64,000 bases of DNA from Leptodactylus fallax (taxonomy: Eukaryota; Chordata; Amphibia; Anura; Leptodactylidae): positions 1-64,000 of the forward strand of contig CAMRHE010000502.1 in the NCBI GenBank assembly GCA_947044405.1. The letters run 5' to 3'. Position 1 is the first letter of the stretch, and every line of letters begins with the position of its first letter. A program made the position numbers and the translations under genes. The notes beneath the pieces are model-generated. The model was not told the origin of the DNA. It did not search any database and was given only the letters and a program-made list of their open reading frames with translations. This document shows, in pieces, positions 43,078-58,420 of this stretch.

Positions 43078-44010
43078 ATGCGATACAACAATTCCAACAC
43101 TGTGACTGAGATTTTGCTTTTAGGTTTTCAGAATTTACAAACATTTAAGATCTATTTCTTTCTCCTGCTGCTGCTCATCTACTGTGTGACTGTATGTGGA
43201 AACCTCCTCATCATCCTGGTGGTGTCCTACAGCAGATCCCTCCACTCTCCCATGTACTTCTTCCTCACACAACTTTCCTTCTCAGATATTTTACTCTCCA
43301 CCACCATAATACCCATTATGCTCCATGTCGTGTTGTATGAAGGAACTTCTGTATCTCTTATTGGCTGCTTAACACAATTTTACCTTTTTTTGGGCTCAGT
43401 ATCCTTGGACAGTCTTCTCCTGACCGTGATGTCTTTTGACCGGTATCAGGCCATCTGTCACCCCCTACATTACACCTCAGTCATGGACCTCACATTTTGT
43501 ATAAAATCTGTTGTCTGGTGTTGGGTGATGATATTTGCTGTTATACTGATTCTTTCAGTATCTATGAGTTATTTGTGGTTCTGTGGACCAAACATCATTG
43601 ACCATTTCTTCTGTGATTTAGATCCTTTACTAGAACTTTCCTGCTCAGACACTTTTTTCATAAAATTAGAAGACATGATATTGGCCATTCCATATGCAGT
43701 TTCTCCATTTACTGTCATTGTGGTCTCCTATGTGTATATAATCCGCACTATACTGAAGATCCCATCTGTAACTGGGAGACAGAAGACCTTCTCCACCTGC
43801 AGCTCTCACCTGGCCGTGGTCTCCTTATATTATGGGTCACTTCTCAGTATCTATTTATTTCCAAATGCACAAAATGTAAAGAAAATCCTCTCCATGCTCT
43901 ACACTGTAGTAACTCCTCTTCTCAATCCTATCATATACAGTCTGAGTAATAGAGAGATTAAGCAAGCCTTTAAGAAGCTCAAGAGCAGTAAAATGATGTC
44001 TATCCATTAG
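43078..44010 (+). CDS. olfactory receptor (class II, intact; OR2)
   Basis: 310-aa seven-transmembrane odorant GPCR in one exon, acting in the cilia membrane of olfactory neurons. ATG at 43078; residues 4-6 (NNS) are an N-glycosylation site. GN at 41-42 (TM1), PMYFFLTQLSFSD at 58-70, the disulfide Cys 97, SFDRYQAICHPLHY at 119-132 (MAYDRYVAICxPL in most ORs), extracellular-loop Cys 169/179/189, KTFSTCSSHL at 236-245 (TM6), PLLNPIIYSLSNREI at 280-294 (TM7). Length and every family motif are normal. The loop motif CGPNIIDHFFCDLDPLLELS recalls OR11/OR6-like groups, but the subfamily is uncertain. TM3 differs from its paralogs more than TM6-7 does. Expected to be transcribed from the upstream block at 40.1 kb. 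Confidence 0.95.
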   Translation: MRYNNSNTVTEILLLGFQNLQTFKIYFFLLLLLIYCVTVCGNLLIILVVSYSRSLHSPMYFFLTQLSFSDILLSTTIIPIMLHVVLYEGTSVSLIGCLTQFYLFLGSVSLDSLLLTVMSFDRYQAICHPLHYTSVMDLTFCIKSVVWCWVMIFAVILILSVSMSYLWFCGPNIIDHFFCDLDPLLELSCSDTFFIKLEDMILAIPYAVSPFTVIVVSYVYIIRTILKIPSVTGRQKTFSTCSSHLAVVSLYYGSLLSIYLFPNAQNVKKILSMLYTVVTPLLNPIIYSLSNREIKQAFKKLKSSKMMSIH

Positions 44011-47000
44011 ATTGGTCTTCCATATAGACATTTGTTTTGGTTAAGAATCCTTTATGTCTATTAGGGGATGAGGTGTAATATCCATTCGTATCATATTCAT
44101 TTGCAGGGTGTCTCTTCATAAAATACTCTTATGATGAAAGATTAAGACAGTGGTTGCCATTTTCTACTATGTGAAGTGTCTTTAGTGCAAATGCCATATA
44201 AATCATTCAATGTGCTAGACTATGTCCTTAACTCCCACAGAAGTGAATGGAAAGAGCCATGAACATGTTTGGCTTCCAATCCATTCATTCATCACTTGGA
44301 TGTGGCCAACACATTATCGGGAAGGCTAGGGAACTGTAGGGGACTGCTCTTCTTAAAATACAAATTGGTGGAGGTGAGATTATCACCTATCAAACATTTA
44401 TTGCATGTGCTGTTATATGCTATACATATCTGACATGGGAATACCTCTATAAGGCTGAAAGAAGAGGCTCTACTCAGAATGAGTGCAGAAGAGAGGACCC
44501 GATCAGATTTCCAACATTTTTGAGAATGACTCTTTACATTCATTATTGTCTTTTGATTTTCACTAATGTGAATTATTGTGATTTCCTCCACATCACTGAC
44601 CTGTTTCATTGAGTCTTTCATCTCTAGTAGAATCATTAAGCTTCTCATATAATAATTCTAAATTAATAATAAGATGTTATTTACATAGCACCAATATCAG
44701 TCTCGTAGATGGCAATATCAGATAGCACACAGATATATCCTTCATAAAACTCTACTGAGCAGCATAGTGGAGACACATCAGTATGATCATAAAGACGAGG
44801 TCAAGATACAAATAAGTCAAAGCTCGAACTTTTGAGAAAGAGTAGAGGAAGGGACCAACCTATATTTCTAATGGATGTATTTTGTCTGCGGTTGACCCAT
44901 TTTTCCAACACTAGAGGCCCCAGCACTGAATTCAGTATTTTATACTATGGTTTGTTGTTTGGACACATGATTTACTTCTGTCTTTCTGTCATGACATCAT
45001 GTGTTGACTCATGATATCCTTCTCTTTCTTTGACCAAAGTTATGTTGTTCTTCTGTCTGTCTGTGATAAGTTTTACTTTCTTCCGGCAATGCATTTAAAA
45101 CTTGGCCCACTCCAGGAGACAGGGACCTGGTGGTCTTCTTGCAGTCCAGATCCCGTTCAGGGGCTAAAGAGTGAATCTCAGTCGTACCACTTAGACAATG
45201 CCCTTGTGTAAAGAGATTTGGTGGAACAGTGGGTTAATCTGCTTTTCTGCTCCCACCACCATATTAAAAAACAAAAAAGCCATTGCTTCTTCTATACCAA
45301 ATCTTTTGCTGCTCCTCAAAAAGAGATAATTTTTAGAGTGTTTTTTAAATTTTAAAAGCCATTGGTTCTTCCAATACCATTGTGTGTACAAACACCAAGT
45401 GGCATCTGCACCCCCAAAATGGATCATTTTTGGAGTATTTTTTTACAATTTAAAAGATTAAAAATCCTCCATCGCAGTGTGTTATTAACCAGGCTACTTT
45501 CTACCACCAGATCTCATCTCTTTACCTCTAGCCATAATTCTTGTTCTCAATTTGACATTACTAATAGATAGATAGAATCCTAAGAGCCCTCATAGTGTCA
45601 TACATGACTTTTTTTTTTTAAAGATACTTTTCACTTTTAGTTCAGAACAAAAAGCAAACTTTTAGTCCAAACTGGCGAACATGAACTTGAAACTTTGAAA
45701 CGTTTGGTCACCTCTAGTCAGTGGTGTTATCTATAGAAATCCTCTTTAGGCTACCTTCACCCAATAGTGCCGAGCACTTGGCCATGAAAAAAATGCACCG
45801 GAGGGTAATCTGTTTTCTTGGATCCTTTATAGATATGTGAAATAGTAATTTCTATATTTTCTCGGATTGTTTACACAGACCGTTAAAACATATGACCATA
45901 TGACTAGATCCATTAAAGTCCATAAGGCCAAGTGCTGGCCATTAATACAATGGCTAACACACAACTGATGAATCCTGTCATGTAAATGAGCCCGTAGAAA
46001 TCCTTGTCTGTGATGTAAATAAGTGACAGCTGAAATGAAGACCCAGACAGATCCGGCAAGTGTATGTTTTAAATATAGATAGTGACTTGGAAAATTAAAA
46101 AAAAAAAAAAATCATCAAAAATGTGTGGGAATGTGGGCATGGGTAGCATCTGTGGATGAATGTACAATATACAACAAATTTATAGACTATGACTTTTTAA
46201 AATGGTCACAATCTCACTCCAGTAAGTGTTTAGCGTATAAAGTGGAGTGACATCTCAGGACAGAAGTGTTAGACTTATAGATGCACCAAAGTTCTCAAAC
46301 ATCATGTGACGGTTGACAAATTATTGGTGCAAATTATGCCAAACATACCACAGCAACACTGACTTCCCTTTATGATAAATTTCCCCCATTCCCTTTTTTA
46401 AAAAAATGTAGGTGTTGAATCTAATCATTGCATAGAAAATAGTGTAAGGAACTTTAGGATGCATTTGAGGTGATGTTGGGACATTTAGAGAGATCTTTGT
46501 CCACATGTACACTGAGACCTCTCCTATATCAGTCTCGCCATCTCTCATAAGCAACACAACACTGATGTACAAAATAGTGCTCACTTAGTATCTCATAAAA
46601 ACATCAAAAAAGTCTAAAGCAAGCTCTGGTGATGATGGTGACGCTGGTGCACTGGCAGACACATTTCCATTGCTGCTATCCTTGGTGGCAGCAGCTACAT
46701 GTGATCATCTCCCATGATTGATTTTTTTTTTGTACTTTGCCAAATGACAAACTCATTTCATTGTGCAAGATCTGCAAGCATAAAATAAGCTGTGTCAGGC
46801 ACACATGTAGAAGGTCACATCTAGGTCTCTGTGTTCACATGTAATGGGGTCACCAGCTCATTTGACTAGATAGAATTGGCAGAGTCACTGGCAGGCAATG
46901 TGAGCAAGATTGTCCTACTACTTCTTCTTGTAATATTTGTAGACAGGTCACATGCACACCTAGCAAATGGTCATCATCATAATCGTTATCAACATAATCT

Positions 47001-48040
47001 CTGTCTTCTTCTCCTCCATTATAACGTCATCCATAAGGGAATGTACGTCCAGATATCCGACTGGTCTGAAACTTTAACACAGCTCAACTTTAAATGCAGT
47101 ATCCCACTTCAGTCTTGAATATAATTTCTTTATGCTGTGTATCCTATGTTTGCATTGTTATCCATACATAACTTATATATAATATGTTTTTACCCCCTTA
47201 ATTCGGTTGTGACACTTTGAGACACAAGTTCGAGAGAGGAGACTTCTCTGTTCCTTGAAAGAGTGAGGAAGTGCAGAGAGTGTAGTGAGCCTGAGCTAGA
47301 CCCCTAACTGGTCTGGATAACTTCTTGCCAGCCTAATACTGAGCACCAGCCACATAAAGATGAAAGAAACTTATCACTACTGAGGAAAAGTTGCACAAGG
47401 GCCTCAGAGCCACAAGTCACCAAATCCATTTAATATATATCTGACAAGATACACTTACAACCTTTTAATTAGAGATGGAGGAAGAAAAGTATATTTTACC
47501 TCATGGTCAAAATCACAGCCCTGGGTTGGTGCAAGAGCAAATAGAAGAGAATGAAAAACTGGGTCTAAGTCATCATAGTGGAGAACCTGGAACTCTTAGA
47601 CTGGAGTAGGAGGAAGACTTTCTCCTTTACTGGTCCCATAAAGGGATAATTTTATTTATATAAGTCAGTTATTCAATTTTGTACTTGTAATTTATTCCTC
47701 CAATACAATAATGCTGTAGCATTTGTTTCCATAATGGGATAAACCATGTCTTCTCTATAACTTTCAAAAAGGCACACTGCCACAAATTCTTCTTCAAAAT
47801 AATAAAGCTGTTGTAGTTACAGGTCCTCAAATGGTCATGAAAGTCAACATTCTCTAATAGCTCCTAAGGGATGTACTCATCAAAGTTTATTTTCCGTTTA
47901 TCAAGACATTTTCTATTTCCTTTAACCAAGCATTGTGTATCCTCTGTTTGCCATCCATTTTCCCATAGACATACAATTTACAGTCACTTTTACATAACCT
48001 TGACTGGGATTGCTTTAGACAGCTAGAAATTTGATAGATA
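44011..48040. other. OR2 3' flank and unassigned DNA
   Basis: 44090-44210 matches the downstream flank of the other ORs. 45620-45720 contains a 'ccaaactggcgaacatgaac'-type dispersed repeat, as at 1400-1490, 14510-14600 and 60200-60300. 46730-46800 faintly resembles a BED finger (CKICKHKISC) but no hAT protein follows. I see no supported gene in these 4 kb. Confidence 0.5.
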
Positions 48041-49650
<1,610 letters not shown>

Positions 49651-49652
49651 TA

Positions 49653-50047
49653 GGTTCCTAGGAGCTCTAAGAGTATTCTACACTATGTTTTATAGATAGG
49701 TTCCTAGGAGTCCTAAGAGTATTCTAAGAGTGTTCTACACTATGTTTACTGACAGGTTGCTAGGAGCCCTAAGACACTATATTTTATAGACAGGTTCCTA
49801 GGAGCCCTAATAGATTCTACACTATGTTTTATAGATAGTTCTACATTATGCTTAATAGATAGTTTCCTAGAAGCCCAATGAGTGATATACACTATGTTTT
49901 AAAGACATAGAGTCCTAGGAGTCCTGACAGTGTCATACATTATGTTTTATAGATATATAGTCCTAGGTGTCCTGACAGTGTCATACACTATGTATTATAG
50001 ATATATAGTCCTAGGAGCCGCGACAGTGTCATACGCTACGTTATATA
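49653..50047 (+). repeat. 48-bp minisatellite, decayed left part of block B
   Basis: Irregular, shortened units (GGTTCCTAGGAGCTCTAAGA, ACTATGTTTTATAGATAG) become regular near 49915-50040. Interrupted at 50047 by Tc1 d. Confidence 0.85.
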
Positions 50048-51425
<1,378 letters not shown>

Positions 51426-53870
51426 AACATATATGATATATAGTCCTAGGAGTTCTGTCAGTGTCATACACTATGTTTTATAGATATAGAGTCCTAGGAG
51501 TCCTGACAGTGTCATACACTATGTTTTATAGATATAGGGTCCTAGGAGTACTGACAGTGTCATACACTATGTGTTATAGACATATAGTACTAGGAGCCCT
51601 GACAGTGTCATGCACTATGTATTATAGATATATATTCCTAGGAGTCCTGACAGTGTCATACACTATGTATTATAGATATATAGTCCTAGGAGCCCTGATA
51701 GTGTCATACACTATGTATTATAGATATATAGTTCTAGGAGTCCTGACAGTGTCATACACTATGTATTATAGATATATAGTCCTATGAGTCCTGACAGTGT
51801 CATACACTATGTTTTATAGATATATATTCCTAGGAGTCCTGACAGTGTCATACACTATGTGTTATAGATATATAGTCCTAGGAGTCCTGACAGTGTCATT
51901 CACTATGTATTATAGACATATAATACTAGGAGTCCTGACAGTGTCATGCACTATGTATTATAGACATATAGTACTAGGAGCCCTGACAGTGTCATACACT
52001 ATGTATTATAGATATATAGTCCTAGGAGCCCTGACAGTGTCATACACTATGTATTATAGATATATAGTCCTAGGAGTCCTGACAGTGTCATACACTATGT
52101 TTTATAGATAAATATTCCTAGGAGCCCTGACAGTGTCATACACTATGTATTATAGATTTATAGTCCTAGGAGTCCTGACAGTGTCATACACTATGTTTTA
52201 TAGATATATAGTCCTAGGAGCCCTGACAGTGTCATACACTATGTATTATAGATATATAGTCCTAGGAGTCCTGACAGTGTCATGCACTATGTATTATAGA
52301 CATATAGTACTAGGAGCCCTGACAGTGTCATACACTATGTATTATAGATATATAGTCCTAGGAGCCCTGACAGTGTCATACACTATGTATTATAGATATA
52401 TAGTCCTAGGAGTCCTGACAGTGTCATACACTATGTTTTATAGATAAATATTCCTAGGAGCCCTGACAGTGTCATACACTATGTATTATAGATATATAGT
52501 CCTAGGAGCCCTGACAGTGTCATACACTATGTATTATAGATATATAGTCCTATGAGTCCTGACAGTGTCATACACTATGTTTTATAGATATATATTCCTA
52601 GGAGTCCTGACAGTGTCATACACTATGTGTTATAGATATATAGTCCTAGGAGTCCTGACAGTGTCATTCACTATGTATTATAGACATATAATACTAGGAG
52701 ACCTGACAGTGTCATACACTATGTATTATAGATATATAGTCCTAGGAGTCCTGACAGTGTCATGCACTATGTATTATAGACATATAGTACTAGGAGCCCT
52801 GACAGTGTCATACACTATGTATTATAGATATATAGTCCTAGGAGTCCTGACAGTGTCATACACTATGTATTATAGATATATAGTCCTAGGAGCCCTGACA
52901 GTGTCATACACTATGTATTATAGATATATAGTCCTAGGAGTCCTGACAGTGTCATACACTATGTTTTATAGATAAATATTCCTAGGAGTCTTGACAGTGT
53001 CATACACTATGTTTTATAGACATATAGTACTTGGAGCCCTGACAGTTTCATACACTATGTATTATAGATATATAGTCCTAGGAGTCCTGACAGTGTCATA
53101 CACTATGTATTATAGACATATAGTACTAGGAGCCCTGACAGTGTCATACACTATGTTTTATAGATATATAGTCCTAGGAGCCCTGACAGTGTTATACACT
53201 ATGTATTATAGATATATAGTCCTATGAGTCCTGACAGTGTCATACACTATGTTTTATAGATAAATATTCCTAGGAGCCCTGACAGTGTCATACACTATGT
53301 ATTGTAGATATATAGTCCTAGGAGTCCTGACAGTGTCATACACTATGTTTTATAGACATATAGTACTTGGAGCCCTGACAGTTTCATACACTATGTATTA
53401 TAGATATATAGTCCTAGGAGTCCTGACAGTGTCATACACTATGTATTATAGACATATAGTACTAGGAGCCCTGACAGTGTCATACACTATGTTTTATAGA
53501 TATATAGTCCTAGGAGCCCTGACAGTGTTATACACTATGTATTATAGATATATAGTCCTATGAGTCCTGACAGTGTCATACACTATGTTTTATAGATAAA
53601 TATTCCTAGGAGCCCTGACAGTGTCATACACTATGTATTATAGATTTATAGTCCTAGGAGTCCTGACAGTGTCATACACTATGTTTTATAGATATGTAGT
53701 CCTAGGAGCCCTGACAGTGTCATACACTATGTTTTATACATATATGGTCCTAGGAGTCCTGACAGTGTCATACACTATCTTTTATAGATATATGGTCCTA
53801 GGAGTCCTGACGGTGTCATATACTATGTTTTATATATAATCCTAGGAGTCCTGACAGTGTCATACACTAT

Positions 53871-53916
<46 letters not shown>

Positions 53917-54125
53917 TCCTAGGAGCCCTGACAGTGTCATACACTATGTATTATAGATATATAGTCCTAGGAGTCCTGACAGTGTCATACACTATGTTTT
54001 ATAGATATGTAGTCCTAGGAGCCCTGACAGTGTCATTCACTATGTTTTATGTATAATCCTAGGAGTCCTGACAGTGTCATACACTATGTTTTATAGATAT
54101 AAAGTCCTAGGAGTTCTGACAGTTA
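51426..54125 (+). repeat. 48-bp minisatellite, block B, with higher-order repeats
   Basis: About 54 units of TCCTAGGAGTCCTGACAGTG plus TCATACACTATGTATTATAG and ATATATAG. Variant units recur at fixed spacing. The GATAAATATTCC variant is at 52107, 52443, 52971, 53259 and 53595 (steps of 336, 528, 288 and 336 bp, all multiples of 48). ACTTGGAGCCC...AGTTTCATA recurs 336 bp apart (53030, 53366), and a multi-unit block recurs 768 bp apart (51823, 52591). So segments of 7 and 16 units were duplicated as blocks. Broken by (TA)n at 53866-53914. Open frames through it are artefacts. Confidence 0.95.
53866..53914. repeat. (TA)n microsatellite
   Basis: About 24 TA/AT dinucleotides inside the 48-bp array. 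Confidence 0.95.
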
Positions 54126-54149
54126 CTTAATCTCTATTGATAAGGTTTT

Positions 54150-54353
54150 GAAATAATTAATATTTGATGCCGTCTTTGTGATAGCAGCATCAGCAGTTAT
54201 CAGTTAGCACTGCTTGTGGTCTAAATTAATTACACAATATTGTTGTCCACAAAGGTCATAATGAAATCTGTTTTTAAATAAAACTATGGAATTAAAAATA
54301 TGCTTTCTTTTGACCATAAATATAAATAACTAGTAATATTTTTTCTAATTTAA

Positions 54354-54400
<47 letters not shown>

Positions 54401-54845
54401 TTATTATTATGAACCTATCTCTATGACTTCTCCCACCGGAGACCATTAATGAGATTTCTCCGGCTTTGTTACAGGATTCTGTGCAATATTTCATCTATAA
54501 AAGGTACAAGAAGTAATATCCTGATGTCCTGTGTGTTACATGGACAAGAAGATGTGATGTAGCTGTGTTACACAAAGAAGAATCCAGATTGTCATCCTCA
54601 GACTCACTATGTAATGTATATGATGTGATCCTATTATATATAATATATACAGGAGATTCATCCTCAGACTCACTATGTAATGTATATGATGTGACTTCTA
54701 TTATATATAATATATACAGGAGATTCATCCTCAGACTCACTATGTAATGTATATGATGTGATCCTATTATATATAATATATACAGGAGATTGTCATCCTC
54801 AGATTCAGTATTTAATGTATATTATGTGATTACTATAGCAACATA
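54150..54845 (+). repeat. duplicated OR upstream block 3
   Basis: Third copy of the block at 17750 and 39890, with an (AT)n insertion at 54357-54397, the inverted motif, TATA box, leader and ~3.5 units of the ~66-bp minisatellite (54590-54840). No transposon separates it from OR3, so it shows the least disrupted arrangement. Confidence 0.87.
54435..54540 (+). promoter_or_regulatory. candidate OR promoter 3
   Basis: CCGGAGA (54436) and TCTCCGG (54457), then TATAAAAGG at 54496-54504 and the conserved leader. It is 0.87 kb upstream of the OR3 start codon. Conservation in three copies supports a role; activity is inferred. Confidence 0.5.
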
Positions 54846-55366
54846 TGCCGGAAAATTATGGCAATCTGCTATTAAATATTTCTTATATTTTTTTCCAAAG
54901 TGTTTAATACATTTTCAAGTTCCTGATGAATCTCTATTTAAATAAAACAGCTTTGTTTTTTTTTGTTTTTTTTAAATACCATACTGCAGAAGATAATTTC
55001 ACATTCGATATCTGAACATTAATGTTTTACATCTGATCTTTTTTTCTGACTTTGAAAATAGTAAGTCTACTAAATATGGTAAGTTGTGTACTGCAATGAT
55101 TTGGGTTGTATATATATATATATATATTAAACAATGAGTCTACAATTTTGTTATAACACTTTACACTGTATTTTTTGCAATGTTTTGTATATTTTTTCTA
55201 TATTGTTAATTTATTTTTTAAAAGATAAGAATAATCACAATGTTTATTTCTAAATTTCTATACTGCTAATAAATTGGATTCTTTGTAATACCAAATAAGA
55301 GACAATAGTCTCTTCATCCAATTGACCCAATCAGTTCTTTTCCACCAAGAAATTATCCTTCTTAAT
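54846..55366 (+). other. proximal 5' flank of OR3
   Basis: AT-rich, with homology to 18510-18725 and 42481-43077. Ends TTATCCTTCTTAATATG, identical to the OR2 start context. Confidence 0.6.
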
Positions 55367-56296
55367 ATGCCGTACAACAATTCCAACACTGTGACTGAGA
55401 TTTTGCTTTTAGGATTTCAGAATTTACAAACATTTAAGATCTATTTCTTTCTTCTCCTGCTGCTCATCTACTGTGTGACTGTATGTGGAAACCTCCTCAT
55501 CATCCTGGTGATGTCCTACAGCAGATCCCTCCACTCTCCCATGTACTTCTTCCTCACACAGCTCTCCTTCTCAGACATTTTACTCTCCACCACCATTGTA
55601 CCCATCATGCTCCATGTTGTATTGCATGAGGGTCATTCTGTATCTATTCTCGGCTGCTTAATACAATTTTACTTTTTTGCAGCCTCAGAATCATTGGAAT
55701 GTCTTCTCCTGAGTGTGATGTCCTATGACAGGTATCAGGCCATCTGTCACCCTCTACATTACACCTTAGTCATGGACCTCACATTTTGTATCAAATCTGT
55801 TCTCTTGTGTTGGGTGATAACATTTCTTATTGTCTTGACTCTTTCAGTAAACATGAGTAATTTGTGGTTCTGTGGACCAAACACCATTGACCATTTCTTC
55901 TGTGATTTTGATCCTTTACTTGAACTTTCCTGCTCAGACACATTTATCATCAAGCTAGAAGACATTATACTGGTGGTACCATTTGTAGTCTCTCCATTTA
56001 TTGTCATTGTGGTCTCCTATGTGTATATAATCCTCACTATACTGAAGATCCCATCTGTAACTGGGAGACAGAAGACCTTCTCCACCTGCAGCTCTCACCT
56101 GGCCGTGGTCTCCTTATATTATGGGTCACTTCTCAGCATCTACTTATTTCCAAATACACAAAATGTAAAGAAAATCCTCTCCCTGCTCTACACTGTAGTA
56201 ACTCCTCTTCTCAATCCTATCATATACAGTCTGAGTAATAGAGAGATTAAGCAAGCCTTTATAAAGCTCAAGAGCAAAATTCCCTTTGTCTTCTAA
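55367..56296 (+). CDS. olfactory receptor (class II, intact; OR3)
   Basis: 309-aa odorant GPCR, single exon. The start is the ATG at 55367 (MPYNNSNTVTEIL), aligned with OR2's start and preceded by the same context. The frame is open to 55322 upstream but without ATG. Motifs: NNS glycosylation site at 4-6, GN 41-42, PMYFFLTQLSFSD 58-70, SYDRYQAICHPLHY 119-132, CGPNTIDHFFCDFDPLLELS with the loop cysteines, KTFSTCSSHLAVVSLYYGS in TM6, PLLNPIIYSLSNREI in TM7. The protein is close to OR2 but differs in TM3 (FYFFAASESLECLLL against FYLFLGSVSLDSLLL), a region that contacts odorants in this family. The DNA for TM6 is nearly identical to OR1 and OR2, which points to recent duplication or gene conversion. 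Confidence 0.95.
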   Translation: MPYNNSNTVTEILLLGFQNLQTFKIYFFLLLLLIYCVTVCGNLLIILVMSYSRSLHSPMYFFLTQLSFSDILLSTTIVPIMLHVVLHEGHSVSILGCLIQFYFFAASESLECLLLSVMSYDRYQAICHPLHYTLVMDLTFCIKSVLLCWVITFLIVLTLSVNMSNLWFCGPNTIDHFFCDFDPLLELSCSDTFIIKLEDIILVVPFVVSPFIVIVVSYVYIILTILKIPSVTGRQKTFSTCSSHLAVVSLYYGSLLSIYLFPNTQNVKKILSLLYTVVTPLLNPIIYSLSNREIKQAFIKLKSKIPFVF

Positions 56297-57104
56297 ATTA
56301 GTGTCCATATTGGTCTTACATAGAGACACTTATCATTAGTCAACAAACCTTTATGTCTGTTAGGTGATCAGTTATTATCCACTTATCCACAGATAACAGA
56401 TCCCTCTGTCACGCACCACAACTTTCCAGATTGTTTTTTGACCGGTTGTAAATAACTTCACTACTTAGATTGCATTTTGTTTTGGTTTTTTTAAGGACTC
56501 TAAAATCCTTTGAAGACCATGTGTATAGAGTATAAATAATCTGTGAATTTTCAGTTCTTGTATAACACCATGTCTGAAAAAGAGAGCTAGACTCTTTAAA
56601 GCTTACTTATCAAATATACTCAGCCTCTAAAAGGTATCGCCTGATTTCTTCCACTACTTTCAATGGCTAACACGGTACAACATTATACTACTATCCACTT
56701 CCCCCATCACATTCATTTTTAGAGTGTTTCTTCATAAAATATTTTGCTTTCGTAATGACATAGGTTGTTTCTTCCCACGAGAATTAGAGAAAGTGAAGTG
56801 TTTTGTCCCCTGAGCAAATGCCACATCGGCCCTTCCATCAAATCAAGTCTCTAAAAAGCTAGTGGGGCATAAACATAGCAAACCAGTATTAACTTCCCCC
56901 TCTTTTTCCAGCAGTGTAAGCTCAATTTGTTCGTATACAGGTCCCTCAACTGTCATCACCAGCGACATCCTGTTTGTACCAGCTGACTACGGCAACCAAT
57001 CATAGACCTCAGTGGTGACCTCTTCAGAAATGGCGCCTGACTGTTATGATGAGCCGTTTCTGTAGAGGTGACCATTGAGGCCTGTGGTTTTCTGCAGCCC
57101 TCAC
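56297..57104. other. OR3 3' flank, no gene
   Basis: The first part parallels OR2's downstream flank ('tattggtctt', 'acctttatgtctgttagg', 'gtgtttcttcataaaatatt', 'gcaaatgccaca'). No coding region. Confidence 0.6.
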
Positions 57105-57275
57105 TTGAGACAAACAGCAATTATCTCCGACCTAATATCCCGCTACCTACCCGCACGTAACCTCCGATTCTCCAAATACCTCCTACTCCGCTCTACTCTC
57201 ATCCGCTCCTCACACAATCGTCTCCAAGACTTCTCCCGTGCATCCCCCATACTCTGGAACTCACTATGTTAAGCT
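57105..57275 (+). pseudogene. L2-like LINE C-terminal fragment
   Basis: Translates ISDLISRYLPARNLRFSKYL, LLRSTLIRSSHNRLQDFSRA and SPILWNSLC, the C-terminal pattern of L2-type ORF2 (YxPxRxLRSS...RAFSxxAPxLWNSLP). Fragment only. Confidence 0.65.
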
Positions 57276-58023
57276 TTGTTAAAATTTAGCTACATTTGTA
57301 TTCCACTCCAATGGAATTCCAATTTGTTTTTACTGTAAGATTTCCCAGACATTAAACCTGTCACAGGGTGGGAACCCCAAAAGTCAGAGATAATATGCAA
57401 GGGTCTATTTACATGCATCAGATTTGTTCATGTGACTGAAAATCTTCTCTAAATATCCCAATGTTGTATTTTAGTGGCATGTGCATACATATTAATAAAC
57501 TTTATTCAGATGTGCGGACATACAGTGCAATGTGTTAGCTGTGGCACAGAATATTGACTTATTTAATGGATGTCAATGGCTTCTGTCTTCTATCAAGCTT
57601 CAGCATGTTATCATTGTCATATAAAACTTTGTTACAATTTATGAAAAAGTTAAAGAAATATTCTAAGTTTGGCTTTTTTCAAATTGTCATCAAAATTGAA
57701 ATGATATCCTCAAAAAGTGATTTTGTACATTTCTAATAAATGCCGTGATCTGAGCTTAACCCCACAATGTTGTAAGTGTTCTCATTTCTTTAACTGTTGA
57801 GTAATATGTTACGGTTCTTTTAATATTTTCTCAAGCCTTTGTTTAAGACTTATGAGGGTGGGGACAAGGGACATTTATTGAAGTAAAAACACCCTGAATG
57901 ACGTTCCCATGGCTTTATGTTGAGGTAGACATCAAGGTAAATCCAGGAATGGACTTATATCCAAACTATGTCTGAAGTATATCATATTTCTCATTATCCT
58001 TCTGTTATAACCCTATTGTTAGC
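57276..58023 (+). repeat. OR downstream segment, second copy
   Basis: 57530-58023, together with 58380-58420, matches 765-1420 at the other end of the window, in the same order. 57276-57530 shows no homolog here. Confidence 0.65.
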
Positions 58024-58380
58024 ACAATTATTGGTTTGGGGCACTAGTATTGGCTTTGGGCACTATTATTGGTTTGGGGCACTATTATTGGTTTGGGGCA
58101 CTATTATTGGCTTGGGGCACTATTATTGGGTTGGGGCACCATTATTGGTTTGGGGCACCATTATTGGTTTGGGGCACTATTATTGGCTTTGGGCACTATT
58201 TTTGGTTTGGGGCACTATTATTGGCTTTGGGCACTATTATTGGTTTGGGGCACTATTATTGGGTTGGGGCACCATTATTGGTTTGGGGCACTATTATTGG
58301 CTTTGGGCACTATTATTGGTTTGGGGCACTATTATTGGCTTTGGGCACTATTATTGGTTTGGGGCACTATTATTGGCAAG
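58024..58380 (+). repeat. 19-bp minisatellite
   Basis: About 18 units of GGCACTATTATTGGTTTGG, with variants GGCTTTG, GGGTTGG and CACCATT. Absent from the paralogous segment at 765-1420, so it expanded after the duplication. Three overlapping open frames here are artefacts. Confidence 0.95.
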
Positions 58381-58420
58381 TAGAGTATTTTGGACCTGAC
58401 AGACTCCCTTTAAGTTATAC

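Noticed and set aside
44292..44648. 118-residue frame on the - strand
   Set aside because: No recognisable domain, no paralog in the other OR flanks, and composition like random AT-rich sequence.
46730..46900. Possible BED zinc finger (CKICKHKISC)
   Set aside because: Only a few residues match and nothing else of a hAT follows, so not annotated as an element.
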